Shown here in pieces: positions 35,203 to 45,037 of a stretch of DNA of 64,000 bases. This stretch comes from Cellulomonas sp. Root485. Lineage in GTDB: Bacteria; Actinomycetota; Actinomycetes; Actinomycetales; Cellulomonadaceae. Each line of letters starts with the position of its first letter. The stretch's first letter is position 1. The position numbers were made by a program, and so were the translations under genes. A model generated the notes under the pieces. It ran no database searches, had not been told where the DNA came from, and was given only the letters and a program-made list of their open reading frames with translations. The stretch covers positions 1-64,000 of the forward strand of contig NZ_LMFC01000004.1 in assembly GCF_001426705.1 (NCBI RefSeq), read 5' to 3'.

Positions 35203-36515
35203 TCGAGTGGCTCCTGGTCGGTCTGGGCGTCCTGCTCACGCTCGGGACCGCGGTGTTCGTCGCCAGCGAGTTCTCCCTCGTGACGCTCGACCCGGGTCTG
35301 GTCGAGAGCCAGACCTCGCCCGACGACCGGCGCAGCCAGTCGGTCCTCAAGGCGCTGCGCCGGCTGTCGACCGAGCTCTCCGGCGCCCAGCTCGGCATCA
35401 CGCTGACCACCGTGCTCCTCGGCTACACCACCCAGCCCGCCGTCGTGCGGCTGCTGCAGCTCCCGCTCGAGGAGTCGGTGCTCGGTCAGGTGGTCGGCGG
35501 CATCGTCGCGGGCATCCTGGCGATCATCCTGGTCAACGGCTTCTCGATGGTCGTCGGCGAGCTCATCCCGAAGAACCTCGCGATCAGCCGCCCGCTGCCC
35601 ACGGCCCGCATGGTTGCGCCGCTGCAGCGCGGGTTCACCAGTGCGCTGCGCCCGCTCATCGTCGCGTTCAACGGCAGCGCCAACGCGCTGCTCCGCAGCT
35701 TCGGGGTCGAGCCGCGCGAGGAGCTGTCCGGAGGCCGCTCGCCGCAGGAGCTCGCCGCGCTCGTGCGGCGCTCGGCGGAGGTCGGCACGCTGGACGAGTC
35801 CACCGCGACGCTGCTCACCAACTCGATCGAGTTCACCGAGCTCACCGCCGTCGACGTGATGACGGACCGGCTGCGGCTCGTCGTGGTGCGCCGGGAGGAG
35901 TCGGCGGCCGACGTCGTCGACCTCGCCCGCCGCACCGGGCACTCCCGGTTCCCCGTCATCGGTGACTCGAGCGACGACATCGTCGGCCTGGTGCACCTGC
36001 GCCGCGCCATCGGTGTCCCGTACGAGCGCCGGTCCGACGTGCCCGCGGCCGCTCTCATGGTCGAGGCGCCGCGCGTGCCCGAGACCGTGCACCTGGGGCC
36101 CCTGCTGGTCGAGCTGCGCGAGCTGGGCCTGCAGATGGCCGTGGTCGTCGACGAGTACGGCGGCACGTCCGGGGTCGTCACGCTCGAGGACGTCGTCGAG
36201 GAGCTCGTCGGGGACGTCGCCGACGAGCACGACCGCCGGCGCACCTCCCACACCCGCTCCGCCGACGGCTCGTGGCTGCTGCCGGGCGTCCTGCGTCCCG
36301 ACGAGCTGACGGAGGTCACCGGGCTGCACGTCCCGGCCGACGGCCCCTACGAGACGCTCGGCGGGCTGCTGATGTCCGAGCTGGGGCGGATCCCCAGCAC
36401 CGGCGACCAGATCGTCGTCGGCCGGGTCGAGCTCCAGGTCGAGGCCATGGCGGGCCGCCGCGTCGAGCGGGTGCGCGTGCGCACGGTCGAGAGCGACGAC
36501 GAGGACGAGTCATGA
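35196..36515 (+). CDS. CNNM/CorC-type membrane transporter with CBS and CorC_HlyC domains
   Basis: 439 residues, GTG start. A DUF21 (CNNM) membrane domain of about 190 residues includes [19 protein letters not shown] and [13 protein letters not shown]. Two CBS domains follow ([11 protein letters not shown]... and [24 protein letters not shown], the conserved CBS end, cited by core) and a C-terminal CorC_HlyC domain. The family exports Mg or Co ions or supports their efflux; old 'hemolysin' names are misleading. The next gene is a paralogue coupled by ATGA. Confidence 0.85.
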   Translation: MLIEWLLVGLGVLLTLGTAVFVASEFSLVTLDPGLVESQTSPDDRRSQSVLKALRRLSTELSGAQLGITLTTVLLGYTTQPAVVRLLQLPLEESVLGQVVGGIVAGILAIILVNGFSMVVGELIPKNLAISRPLPTARMVAPLQRGFTSALRPLIVAFNGSANALLRSFGVEPREELSGGRSPQELAALVRRSAEVGTLDESTATLLTNSIEFTELTAVDVMTDRLRLVVVRREESAADVVDLARRTGHSRFPVIGDSSDDIVGLVHLRRAIGVPYERRSDVPAAALMVEAPRVPETVHLGPLLVELRELGLQMAVVVDEYGGTSGVVTLEDVVEELVGDVADEHDRRRTSHTRSADGSWLLPGVLRPDELTEVTGLHVPADGPYETLGGLLMSELGRIPSTGDQIVVGRVELQVEAMAGRRVERVRVRTVESDDEDES

Positions 36516-37555
36516 GCTCGACCGTCGCGCTGGTCCTCGGCGCCCTCCTGCTCGCCGCGAACGCGTTCTTCGTCGGCGCCGAGTTCGCCATCATCTCCGC
36601 CCGCCGCAGCGCGATCGAACCGCTCGCCCGCGGAGGCGACCGGCGCGCCAAGACCGTCCTGTGGGCGATGGAGAACGTCTCCCTCATGCTCGCGTGCGCG
36701 CAGCTGGGCATCACGGTGTGCTCGACGAGCCTCGGGGTGGTCGCCGAGCCCGCGATCGCCCACCTCATCGAGGCGCCGCTGCACGCGCTCGGCGTCAGCG
36801 AGAGCCTCACGCACCCGATCTCGTTCGTCGTCGCGCTCGCGATCGTCGTCTACCTGCACGTCGTGCTCGGCGAGATGGTGCCCAAGAACCTCGCCGTCGC
36901 CGGCCCCGACCGTGCCGTCCTGCTCTTCGGCCCTCCGCTGGTCTGGGTCGCGCGCGTCGTGCGCCCGCTCATCTGGGCGCTGAACTGGGTCGCCAACCAC
37001 ACGCTGCGGCTCGTCGGGGTAGAGCCCAAGGACGAGGTGGCCTCCGCGTTCACCGCGCAGGAGGTCCAGTCCATCGTCGAGCGGTCGCAGGCCGAGGGCC
37101 TCCTCGACGACGAGCAGGGGCTCCTGGCCGGTGCGCTGGAGTTCTCGGACCGCACGGCGGCCGACGTCATGATCCGGACCGGCGCCCTGGTGACCGTCGG
37201 CGCCGGGAGCACGCCGGAGGACGTCGAGAAGCTGGTCGCCCGGACGGGCTTCAGCAGGTTCCCGGTCGTCGACGACGCAGGCGTGCCGACGGGCTACCTG
37301 CACCTGAAGGACGTCCTGTACGCCGACGACCCCTCGCGCAGCGTGCCCGTGCCGCCGTGGCGGGTCCGCGCGCTCGCGGTGGTCGGCCCGCAGGACGAGG
37401 TCGAGGACGCGCTCGCGGCCATGCAGCGGTCGGGGGCGCACCTGGCGCGGGTCGACGAGGACGGCCGGACCGTCGGGGTCGTGTTCCTGGAGGACATCCT
37501 CGAGGAGCTCGTCGGCGAGGTGCGCGACGCGATGCAGCGGGGCCAGCTGTCCTGA
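36512..37555 (+). CDS. CNNM/CorC-type membrane transporter, second paralogue
   Basis: 347 residues, ATG overlapping the previous stop by 4 nt. The CNNM domain has GAEFAIISARRS, CAQLGITVCS and VLGEMVPKNLAV; the CBS pair ends VVFLEDILEELVGEV. It stops there and lacks the CorC_HlyC domain of its neighbour. The pair may form a heteromer, as tandem unequal paralogues of this family are common in actinobacteria. Confidence 0.84.
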   Translation: MSSTVALVLGALLLAANAFFVGAEFAIISARRSAIEPLARGGDRRAKTVLWAMENVSLMLACAQLGITVCSTSLGVVAEPAIAHLIEAPLHALGVSESLTHPISFVVALAIVVYLHVVLGEMVPKNLAVAGPDRAVLLFGPPLVWVARVVRPLIWALNWVANHTLRLVGVEPKDEVASAFTAQEVQSIVERSQAEGLLDDEQGLLAGALEFSDRTAADVMIRTGALVTVGAGSTPEDVEKLVARTGFSRFPVVDDAGVPTGYLHLKDVLYADDPSRSVPVPPWRVRALAVVGPQDEVEDALAAMQRSGAHLARVDEDGRTVGVVFLEDILEELVGEVRDAMQRGQLS

Positions 37556-37773
37556 TCGTTGGTCCGATGTAGCGATCACGTGTGCGTTGTCGGCGTGTCG
37601 CACCGCGTGTCGCCCGGAATGTCCATTTCCCGGACTGGACAAGCGTCCAGAGGGTTGGAAGCGAGTCCACCAGCCGTTATGGTTTCGTGACCGCAAGTCG
37701 CCGGGTCGCCCGCAGCGCGCCCGACGATGACGTCGCGGCAGACCAGAGACGCGTGAACGGACTGGAGGTGTTC

Positions 37774-39216
37774 GTGGGGTCGCACAGCGAGGAGCCCGTG
37801 ACGGCACCCCCCACCCGTCGCAGCCTCCGTGAGGCCCAGCGCCGTTCCGAGTCCGGGTCCACCCCCGTGACCGGCGCGCGTCCGGCCCCCGACTCCCCGG
37901 CCGCGCACCACGTGCCCTCCTGGGCGCACGGACCCGACGCCCCGCGTCCGTCCACACCGGTCACCGAGGCGCTCACCCGCTCCGCGCCCCCGCAGCAGGC
38001 TCGGTCCGCCTGGTCCGCCGGGCCGCAGACACGCACCACCCCGCAGCCGCCGCAGCAGGCTCGCGCCGCTGCGCCGATGGCCACGTCGCCGGGTCGCCCC
38101 ACCTCGCAGGGCACCCCGCCGCAGGCCCGGCCCGCGGCGCCGGCACCGACGGCACCCCCGCAGCGTCCGTCAGGGACGACGGCGCCGTTCAGTGCCTCGC
38201 GCGCTCCGATGCCGCTCCCGACGCTGCCCGCGCACATCGAGTCGCCGCTCGTCCCCGCGCCGCGGCCGGTCGCCGCGCCGACGGTCCCGACGTCGGTCCG
38301 GGCCGTCGCGCCCACCACGTCGGCAGCCCCGTCGCCTCGGGCCCTGCCCACCACCGCGATCCGGCTGGACGCCGCGCCGCTGGAGACGCCCGCAGTTCCC
38401 GAGCTCGCCACGCCGGTGTTCCCTTCACCGGTCCGGGCCGAGCAGCACGTGCCCGAGCTCGAGGTCACGCCGCACGCGACGCTCCCGCGACGCTCCCGCA
38501 AGCCCACCCGCGCCGCCGCGCGGCTCAGCGTCCTCGGCGTCCTGGCCGGCATCACGGTCGTCATCCCGGTCAGCCAGGGGCTCGTGCCCAGCTCGGTGGC
38601 GTTCGGCTCCGACGCCCTCGCGGACTCCACGCTCCCCTCCACCGTCTCGGCGCTGGCCGGCGCCCCGCTGTCCGCGCTGCCCCCGACCTCGCTCATGGCG
38701 ACCGACGGTGCCCTCCAGGCGCGCGACCTCGCAGCCGCCAGCAGGACCGAGGAGAGGTCCGCGCTCCCCGGCTGTGACGGCTCGATGAGGCCCGCCGGCC
38801 AGAACGGACTGCTCAAGACGTCCGACCTGTGCAACTTGTGGGACAACCACACACAGCTGCGAGCGGACGCGGCGGTCTCCCTCGCGGAGTTCAACCAGGC
38901 GTTCGCCGCCCGGTTCGGCGGGGACCTGTGCATCAGCGGCGGCTACCGCACGCTGGCCGCGCAGCGCTCCGTGAAGGCGCAGAAGGGTGGCCTCGCCGCA
39001 GTCCCCGGCAAGAGCAACCACGGCTGGGGCCTCGCCGTCGACCTCTGCCAGGACCAGACGTCCGGGACGAAGTGGCGCTGGATCACCGAGAACGCCCCCA
39101 CGTACGGCTGGGAGAACCCCGCCTGGGCCCAGCCCGGCGGCAGCGGACCGTACGAGCGCTGGCACTGGGAGTTCAAGAAGGGCGTCCAGGCCGACGGCGA
39201 GTACTACGACGGCTGA
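37774..39216 (+). CDS. VanY-like M15 D-alanyl-D-alanine carboxypeptidase with long disordered N terminus
   Basis: 480 residues from the GTG at 37774, chosen because GGAGG lies 5 nt before it. Residues 1-240 are Pro/Ala/Thr-rich and low in complexity; one membrane helix (about 249-270) follows; then an extracellular M15B domain with SGGYRTLAAQ (~387), SNHGWGLAVDLC (Zn His ~416 and Asp) and WHWEF (~463) with the last Zn ligand. It should trim peptidoglycan stem peptides outside the cell. The 240-residue N-terminal part would be cytoplasmic, unusually long for this family. The 218 bp upstream hold no gene and no clear known element. Confidence 0.82.
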   Translation: MGSHSEEPVTAPPTRRSLREAQRRSESGSTPVTGARPAPDSPAAHHVPSWAHGPDAPRPSTPVTEALTRSAPPQQARSAWSAGPQTRTTPQPPQQARAAAPMATSPGRPTSQGTPPQARPAAPAPTAPPQRPSGTTAPFSASRAPMPLPTLPAHIESPLVPAPRPVAAPTVPTSVRAVAPTTSAAPSPRALPTTAIRLDAAPLETPAVPELATPVFPSPVRAEQHVPELEVTPHATLPRRSRKPTRAAARLSVLGVLAGITVVIPVSQGLVPSSVAFGSDALADSTLPSTVSALAGAPLSALPPTSLMATDGALQARDLAAASRTEERSALPGCDGSMRPAGQNGLLKTSDLCNLWDNHTQLRADAAVSLAEFNQAFAARFGGDLCISGGYRTLAAQRSVKAQKGGLAAVPGKSNHGWGLAVDLCQDQTSGTKWRWITENAPTYGWENPAWAQPGGSGPYERWHWEFKKGVQADGEYYDG

Positions 39217-39254
39217 CGCCGGCGCCGCATAGGTCCCCGCTCGGCGCAGAGCGC

Positions 39255-40181
39255 TCAGAGCAGAGCGAGACCCCACGTGATCGTGTGGCCGGCGCCCGGC
39301 GCAAGGTGCACCAGGTCGTTGCCCGTCCGGAACGCGTCGGCGATGCAGGTCATCGGCTCCGCCGCCACGCCTCGACGTGCGATGTGCGCGACCGTGTCCC
39401 CCGTGCACACCTGCCAGGCCATGGTCGCGGCATCCGCCCACATCGCGACCGTCCGCCCGTCCGGGCAGCCCAGCCGGATCCAGGACAGCCCGTCCGCGTC
39501 GCGGAGGACGTCGATCCACGCGTCGTCCAGGTCGAGCCCGCGCAGCGGTCGCGGGGTCCGCAGGTCGACGTCGCCGGACGCGCGCTCCGTCCCGGTCGGC
39601 AGCAGGCGGTCGTCGACCGTCACGTGCCGCGCTGCGTCGACCTGCAGCGTGCAGTCGTCGACCTGGCCGTCGCCCGGTGACAGCCACGGGTGGAAACCGA
39701 TGCCGTACGGCGCCGTCGTCGTCCCGAGGTTCGTCCCCTCGGCCGTGACGTGCAGGCCGGCACCGGTCAGCGCGTACGTGAGCCGCACGCGCACCGGCCA
39801 CGGGTAGCCGTGGGTCGGGACGATGACGTGCTCCAGCGTCACGGACGTCGCATCGGCGTCCGTCGTGTCGAAGGTCGTGGTGGCGACCAGCCCGTGCAGG
39901 GCGGTGTGCCGGAGGTGCTCCGTCAGCGGGACCTCGAACGTGCTCCCGTCGTAGGAGTACACGCCGTCACGCAGGCGGTTGGGCCACGGGGCGAGCACCG
40001 CGCCCGAGAACGCCGGCGCGATCGCCGCCTGGTCGAACGGCAGGACGACGTCCCGGCCGTCCACCGTGTACTCGCGCAGGCTCGCGCCGACGGCGGTCAC
40101 GACAGCGCGCTGGCCCTCCAGCTCGAGGACGTGCTGGCGACCGGTCGGCAGGGGTGTGGTGAGAGTCGTGGACACGCTCAC
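39255..40181 (-). CDS. Aldose 1-epimerase family protein (GalM-like)
   Basis: 308 residues, ATG start. The galactose-mutarotase fold is indicated by APWPNRLRDGVY, the HTALHGLV His, GIGFHPWLSPGD (catalytic His) and the terminal-third Glu in AAEPMTCIADAF. It interconverts alpha and beta anomers of hexoses for catabolism. No gal genes adjoin it. Confidence 0.84.
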   Translation of the reverse strand: MSVSTTLTTPLPTGRQHVLELEGQRAVVTAVGASLREYTVDGRDVVLPFDQAAIAPAFSGAVLAPWPNRLRDGVYSYDGSTFEVPLTEHLRHTALHGLVATTTFDTTDADATSVTLEHVIVPTHGYPWPVRVRLTYALTGAGLHVTAEGTNLGTTTAPYGIGFHPWLSPGDGQVDDCTLQVDAARHVTVDDRLLPTGTERASGDVDLRTPRPLRGLDLDDAWIDVLRDADGLSWIRLGCPDGRTVAMWADAATMAWQVCTGDTVAHIARRGVAAEPMTCIADAFRTGNDLVHLAPGAGHTITWGLALL

Positions 40182-40236
40182 ACGCTAGCGGGCGCGGCGC
40201 CCCGACCGGGGGAGCGCGTCGTGTGTCCGGTCGTGC

Positions 40237-40524
40237 TCAGTCGGCGGGCTCGTCGTCGTCCGGACGACGGCCGACCAGGACGAGGATCAGGGCGCCGCCC
40301 ACGAGGGTGACGAGTCCCAGCACCACCAGCGACGTGCTCGGGCTGCCCGTCGACCCGATCTCGCTCGGGCCGGCGACGACGGAGCCGTCGACGACGTGAC
40401 CGCCCCGCTCGGCGGAGCTCACCAGGGACGGGGTCGCGACGTCCGGAGCCGCGGCGTGCGCGGCGGTGGGAAGCAGGACGAGTGCGGCCGTGATCGCGGC
40501 GGCGCCGAGCGTGCGGGCAGGCAT
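40237..40524 (-). CDS. Small secreted protein with a degenerate wall-anchor-like C terminus
   Basis: 95 residues from the ATG at 40524. An N-terminal signal peptide (ALVLLPTAAHA, cleavage near residue 25) leads into about 30 residues of mature sequence, then IGSTG, a hydrophobic helix (about 66-86) and a charged tail starting RR. The order motif-helix-basic tail matches sortase substrates, but the motif is IGSTG rather than LPXTG or LAXTG. It may be a sortase substrate or a plain membrane protein. Confidence 0.5.
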   Translation of the reverse strand: MPARTLGAAAITAALVLLPTAAHAAAPDVATPSLVSSAERGGHVVDGSVVAGPSEIGSTGSPSTSLVVLGLVTLVGGALILVLVGRRPDDDEPAD

Positions 40525-40853
40525 GGGACGGATCCTCTGGGGTGATCGTGTGCGGGCGCCGAGGCCGTCGAGGGCGGCGCTCGGTCTGGTGGTCGGAGGA
40601 CACCCGGTCCCGGGCCCGACGTGAAAGGCGTCGCGGAGCGTCGGTGGGTGGTCGCACCGCGTCCGCGCCATCCCTCTGCTCGATGTCGCTCGACAAAGTC
40701 TCGCAAGGCGGGGTGCGCCGGGCGTGGGCCCTACGTCCTGTCTGTGGACAGCGGGCTGTGCCACCCCCGCGATGTCCCCTAGGGTTCCGGCCAGTGCAAC
40801 CCGGACATGACGGATGAACCGGGCATCTGTGACACCCATCGAGGAGGAGCACC
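40525..40853 (+). other. Gene-free 329-bp region upstream of the Tad operon
   Basis: Divergent promoter region. On the plus strand TAGGGT (40780-40785) could be a -10 giving a leader of about 60 nt, and AGGAGG-type GAGGAGGAG precedes the tadA-like GTG. CTGTCTGTGGACAG near 40737-40750 is a short imperfect palindrome. No coding capacity with normal codon use was seen. Confidence 0.4.
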
Positions 40854-42080
40854 GTGGATGGTGTGGCGATCCTCGAGACCGAGGTCCGTGAGCTGATCCG
40901 GCGGCGAGGGCTCGACCCCGCCCGGGACCGTCCCGGCATCGTCGCGCTCGTGACGGACGCGATCGCCGACTACGACGAGCGGTCCGTCGTCGGTGCGGTC
41001 CCGCCGCTGGTGGACGCCGTGGCGGCGCACAAGTCGGTGGTCGACGCGGTGGCCGGGCTGGGTCCCCTGCAGAAGTACCTCGACGACCCGGAGGTCGAGG
41101 AGATCTGGATCAACTCGCCGACGCAGGTGTTCGTCGCGCGGCGCGGTGAGGCCGAGCTCACGACGACGATCCTCACGGACGCCTCGGTCCGCGACCTCGT
41201 CGAGAAGATGTTGAAGGTGTCCGGGCGCCGGCTCGACCTGTCCAGCCCGTTCGTGGACGCCAGCCTCCCGGGCGGGGAACGGCTGCACGCGGTGATCCCG
41301 GACGTGACGCGGCGGCACTGGTCGGTGAACATCCGCAAGTACGTCGTGCGGGCGACGACGCTCGACGAGCTCGTCGGCCTCGGCTCCGTGACGCCGCACG
41401 CTGCCGCGTTCCTGCAGGCGGCCGTCCGGGCAGGGCTCAACGTGCTGGTCTCCGGCGGGACCCAGGCGGGCAAGACGACGCTGCTGAACGCCCTGGCCGG
41501 CGCCATCCCGGCGCGGGAGCGGGTGATCACGTGCGAGGAGGTCTTCGAGCTGCGGCTCGTCGCGCGGGACTGGGTGGCGATGCAGTGCCGGCAGCCCAGC
41601 CTGGAGGGCACCGGGGAGATCCCGTTGCGCCGGCTGGTGAAGGAGGCCCTGCGCATGCGGCCCAACCGGCTGCTCGTCGGGGAGGTGCGGGAGGCTGAGG
41701 CGCTCGACCTGCTCATCGCGCTGAACGCGGGAGTGCCGGCGATGTGCACCATCCACGCGAACTCGGCACGCGAGGCGCTGACCAAGCTCTGCACGCTGCC
41801 GCTGCTCGCCGGGGAGAACGTGTCGGACCGGTTCGTGGTCCCCACCGTCGCGTCGGCCGTCGACCTCGTCGTGCACCTCGACCTGGACTCCGCCGGACGT
41901 CGCGTGGTCCGGGAGATCGTCGCCGTCCCCGGCCGGGTGGAGCAGGGGATCGTGGAGACCGCCGATGTCTTTCATGCCCGCGACGGCCACCTGGTCCGCG
42001 CCGACGGCTACCCGCCGCACCCGGAGCGGTTCGCCCGCACGGGGATCGACCTGGCCGCTCTGCTGCGAGGGCGGGGCTGA
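40854..42080 (+). CDS. Tad pilus assembly ATPase (TadA/CpaF)
   Basis: 408 residues, GTG start behind a strong GAGGAGGAG. Walker A GGTQAGKTT (~201-209), Asp box region with ITCEEVFEL, Walker B NRLLVGEVRE and the His box CTIHANS identify a CpaF-type secretion ATPase. It powers assembly of Flp-type pili at the inner membrane. First gene of a seven-gene operon with overlapping stops and starts. Confidence 0.9.
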   Translation: MDGVAILETEVRELIRRRGLDPARDRPGIVALVTDAIADYDERSVVGAVPPLVDAVAAHKSVVDAVAGLGPLQKYLDDPEVEEIWINSPTQVFVARRGEAELTTTILTDASVRDLVEKMLKVSGRRLDLSSPFVDASLPGGERLHAVIPDVTRRHWSVNIRKYVVRATTLDELVGLGSVTPHAAAFLQAAVRAGLNVLVSGGTQAGKTTLLNALAGAIPARERVITCEEVFELRLVARDWVAMQCRQPSLEGTGEIPLRRLVKEALRMRPNRLLVGEVREAEALDLLIALNAGVPAMCTIHANSAREALTKLCTLPLLAGENVSDRFVVPTVASAVDLVVHLDLDSAGRRVVREIVAVPGRVEQGIVETADVFHARDGHLVRADGYPPHPERFARTGIDLAALLRGRG

Positions 42081-42943
42081 TGGGGGTCGTCGTCGGGCTG
42101 CTGCTCGGGGCGGGGGTCGCGTGCATCTGGTGGTCGTTCTGGGCCGCGCCGGCGGGAGCGGCCTCGACGCGCGCCGCAGGGTGGCATGCCCGGACGCAGG
42201 ACGCGCTGGTCCAGGCCGGTGTGGCCGGTGTGACGCCCGGAGGGCTCGTCGCGACGAGCGTGATGCTCGGGCTGGTGGTCCTGCTCCTGGGTACGGTGGT
42301 CACCCGGATCCCGTCCATCGCGCTGTGCTTCGCCCTGTTCGCCGCGATGGCGCCGTGGGCGGTCGTGCGAGGACGTGCCCGGCGAAGGCGCGCTCGGCTG
42401 CGCCAGCTCTGGCCCGAGGTCGTCGATCATCTGGGATCAGGGATCCGCGCGGGGCTGGCACTGCCGGAGGCTGTGGCCCAGATCGGGGAACGCGGACCCG
42501 TCGAGCTGCGCGAGGCGTTCACGGCGTTCGCCGAGGACTACCGGGCGACCGGACGCTTCAGCGACAGCCTCGACGCGCTCAAGGCCCGGCTCGCGGATCC
42601 CGTCGCGGATCGGATCGTGGAGGCGCTGCGCCTGACCCGTGACGTCGGCGGCACCGACCTCGGACGGCTCCTGCGCACGCTGTCGACGTTCCTGCGCGAG
42701 GACGTCCGCACCCGCGGCGAGCTGGAGGCTCGGCAGAGCTGGACCGTGTACGCGGCGCGGCTCGCGGTCGCCGCCCCGTGGGTCGTCCTGGCCCTGCTGG
42801 CCACCCGCTCGGAGGCCGCCGCCGCGTACGACACCCCTGCCGGGTTCGCCGTCCTCGCCGTCGGCGGCGCGTGCACGATCGTCGCCTACCTCGTCATGCT
42901 GCGGATCGCGCGGCTCCCCGACGACCCGCGGGTGCTGCGGTGA
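42080..42943 (+). CDS. Tad pilus inner-membrane platform protein (TadB-like, T2SSF domain)
   Basis: 287 residues, ATG overlapping the ATPase stop (TGATG). Two N-terminal helices, then a type II secretion F domain with WPEVVDHLGSGIRAGLALPEA and two further C-terminal helices. It pairs with the next gene to form the platform. Confidence 0.84.
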   Translation: MGVVVGLLLGAGVACIWWSFWAAPAGAASTRAAGWHARTQDALVQAGVAGVTPGGLVATSVMLGLVVLLLGTVVTRIPSIALCFALFAAMAPWAVVRGRARRRRARLRQLWPEVVDHLGSGIRAGLALPEAVAQIGERGPVELREAFTAFAEDYRATGRFSDSLDALKARLADPVADRIVEALRLTRDVGGTDLGRLLRTLSTFLREDVRTRGELEARQSWTVYAARLAVAAPWVVLALLATRSEAAAAYDTPAGFAVLAVGGACTIVAYLVMLRIARLPDDPRVLR

Positions 42944-43872
42944 GCCCGGGCATGATCGGTGCGCTCGTGGGTCTGCTCGGTGGGCTCGGGCTGACGATCG
43001 TCGTGCTCCGGCTGCGGTCCCGCCGGATCAGCCTCGACCAGAGACTCGCCCCGTACCTGCGGCCCCAGGCCACCGCGTCGGGGCTCCTGCGGGCGCCCAG
43101 CGTGCGCGGACCGTTCGTCACGGTCGAGCGGCTGGTCGCCCCGGTGATGACCGACGCCGTCCGCCTGGTGACGCGCCTCGGCTCACCCACCGCTGACCTG
43201 CGACGCCGGCTGAGCCGGGCGGGACGCACCGAGACCGTCGAGCAGTTCCGCGCCGGGCAGGTGGTCTGGGGAGTGCTCGGGCTGGCCGCAGGGCTCGCCC
43301 TCGCGCTGCTGCTCGCCGCGACCCGCGGCGGGGCTGTGATCGCGCTCGTGGTGCTCGTCGCGATCTGCGGTCTGGTCGGTGTGCTCGCGCGCGACTGGAC
43401 GTTGACGCGTGAGCTGCACGCCCGCGAGTCGCGGATGCTCACCGAGCTCCCGACGATCGCGGAGCTGCTCGCCCTCGCCGTCGGTGCAGGAGAAGGGGCG
43501 GTCGGCGCCCTGGAGCGCGTCGTGCGGTCGACGCACGGTGAGCTGACCGCGGAGCTGGCCCGGACCCTCTCGGACGCGCGTGCCGGGGCACCGCTGACCG
43601 TGGCGCTCGACAACCTGGCCGACCGGACGGGGCTGCCCGCGCTCGCGCGCTTCGCCGAGGGCGTCGCCGTGGCGGTCGAACGAGGCACACCGCTGGCCGA
43701 CGTCCTGCGCGCGCAGGCGCAGGACGTGCGTGAGGAGGGCCGTCGCGCCCTCATGGAGACAGGTGGGCGCAAGGAGGTGCTGATGATGGTCCCGGTGGTG
43801 TTCCTGATCCTGCCGGTGACCGTCGTCTTCGCCGTCTTCCCCTCGATGGTGGTCCTGCGGGTCGGTCTGTGA
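42940..43872 (+). CDS. Tad pilus platform protein (TadC-like, T2SSF domain)
   Basis: 310 residues, GTGA overlap with tadB-like. The F domain is marked by LTELPTIAELLALAVGAGEG and the terminal VPVVFLILPVTVVFAVFPSM helix. Same architecture as the preceding gene but diverged. Confidence 0.84.
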   Translation: MSPGMIGALVGLLGGLGLTIVVLRLRSRRISLDQRLAPYLRPQATASGLLRAPSVRGPFVTVERLVAPVMTDAVRLVTRLGSPTADLRRRLSRAGRTETVEQFRAGQVVWGVLGLAAGLALALLLAATRGGAVIALVVLVAICGLVGVLARDWTLTRELHARESRMLTELPTIAELLALAVGAGEGAVGALERVVRSTHGELTAELARTLSDARAGAPLTVALDNLADRTGLPALARFAEGVAVAVERGTPLADVLRAQAQDVREEGRRALMETGGRKEVLMMVPVVFLILPVTVVFAVFPSMVVLRVGL

Positions 43873-43926
43873 CCGACGCAGGAGTCGTGCATGGCGCCGC
43901 GATGGCGCCCGATGAAGGGAGTACCG

Positions 43927-44202
43927 ATGACGGGCGGGACCGAGAGCCAGTCGGAGAGCACCGGGGGCCGGCCGACGTCGCGCACCGGGGCGGCGCTGTG
44001 GGGTTCGCTGGTGTGGGGGTCGACCGCGTGGAGCGGTGTGCGCCGACGCGTCGCGGGGCCCGAGCCCGAGCGCGGCGACGTGCCGGGCTGGGTGCTGGTG
44101 ACCCTGATGACAGCAGGCCTGGTGACCGCGCTGTGGGTCATCGCCGGGGACGCCCTCGGCACGGTGTTCGAGGACGCGATCAACTCCGTCAAGGCACCCT
44201 GA
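43927..44202 (+). CDS. Flp-like pilin subunit candidate
   Basis: 91 residues from the ATG at 43927, behind GAAGGGA at 6 nt. About 50 polar residues precede ERGDVPGWVLVTLMTAGLV, a hydrophobic segment of pilin type with a charged lead and Gly before it; the mature part is only about 40 residues. Position after tadC and before tadE is that of the Flp pilin. A classical G/XXXXEY prepilin motif is not present (the Glu-5/Tyr-6 pair is missing), so processing may differ. Confidence 0.6.
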   Translation: MTGGTESQSESTGGRPTSRTGAALWGSLVWGSTAWSGVRRRVAGPEPERGDVPGWVLVTLMTAGLVTALWVIAGDALGTVFEDAINSVKAP

Positions 44203-44573
44203 CGGGGGAGGCGGGGTCGGCGATCGTCGACTTCGCCCTCGTCGGCGGGCTGGTCACGGTGCTGTTCGTCGCCCTGCTGCAGCTGACGATCGTGCTGCAC
44301 GTGCGGAACACGCTCGTCGACTCCGCGGGGGAGGGGGCCCGGTACGGCGCGCTGGCCGGGCACGAGCCCGCCGACGGGGCGCAGCGGTCGAGAGACCTCA
44401 TCGCGCAGTCGTTGTCGTCGGCGTACGCGCAGGGGGTCACGTCCGGGCGGACCACGCTCGACGGGCTCGAGGTCGTGGAGGTCGAGGTGGAGGCGCCGCT
44501 GCCGCTGGTCGGTCTGGTCGGTCCGGCCGGCACGCTGACCGTCCGGGGGCACGCGCTGGTCGAGGAGCCGTGA
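44133..44573 (+). CDS. TadE-like pilus protein (start uncertain)
   Basis: The conserved part begins GEAGSAIVDFALVGGLVTVLF at about 44203, a TadE pseudopilin helix, followed by HVRNTLVDSAGEGARYGAL. No ATG/GTG lies between the pilin stop and this helix; the nearest GTG in frame is 44133, inside the pilin gene, giving 146 residues with an odd Arg-rich lead. A CTG overlapping the pilin stop (44199) is another possibility. Family call is firm, the start is not. Confidence 0.7.
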   Translation: MGHRRGRPRHGVRGRDQLRQGTLTGEAGSAIVDFALVGGLVTVLFVALLQLTIVLHVRNTLVDSAGEGARYGALAGHEPADGAQRSRDLIAQSLSSAYAQGVTSGRTTLDGLEVVEVEVEAPLPLVGLVGPAGTLTVRGHALVEEP

Positions 44574-45037
44574 GCCGGTGGTGGGCTCGACGCCGGGCGC
44601 GACCGACGGGCGACGAGGGCAGCTCGGTCATCGAGTTCCTGGGGCTCTCGATCGTCCTGCTCGTGCCGCTGGTCTACCTGGTGCTGACGCTCGGGCGTCT
44701 CGAGGCCGCGACGTTCGCCACGGAGGGCGCGGCACGGGAGGCGGCACGGACGTACGTCGCGGCCGACGGTGCCGACGAGGGTGCCGTGCGCGCGGTCGCC
44801 GCGGTCGGGATCGCGTTGCGGGACCAGGGTTTCGACGACGACCCCGCGACCGCCCTGACGCTCACCTGCTCGGCCGTGCCGTGCCTGGCACCCGGCAGTG
44901 ACGTCTCCGCGCGGATCGAGGTCCGCGTGCCGCTGCCGTTCGTGCCGAGCTTCGTCCGCGACGTCATCCCCCTGGAAGTCCCGGTCAGCGTCGAGCGTGT
45001 CGCGCCGGTCGACACCTACCGGACGACCGATGAGTAG
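44570..45037 (+). CDS. TadE/TadF-like pilus protein
   Basis: 155 residues, GTGA overlap with the previous gene. DEGSSVIEFLGLSIVLLVPLVYL is the TadE-type N-terminal helix, then EGAAREAARTYV. A Cys pair (SAVPCLAP region) could form a disulphide outside. It is the second minor pseudopilin of the cluster. Confidence 0.78.
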   Translation: MSRWWARRRARPTGDEGSSVIEFLGLSIVLLVPLVYLVLTLGRLEAATFATEGAAREAARTYVAADGADEGAVRAVAAVGIALRDQGFDDDPATALTLTCSAVPCLAPGSDVSARIEVRVPLPFVPSFVRDVIPLEVPVSVERVAPVDTYRTTDE

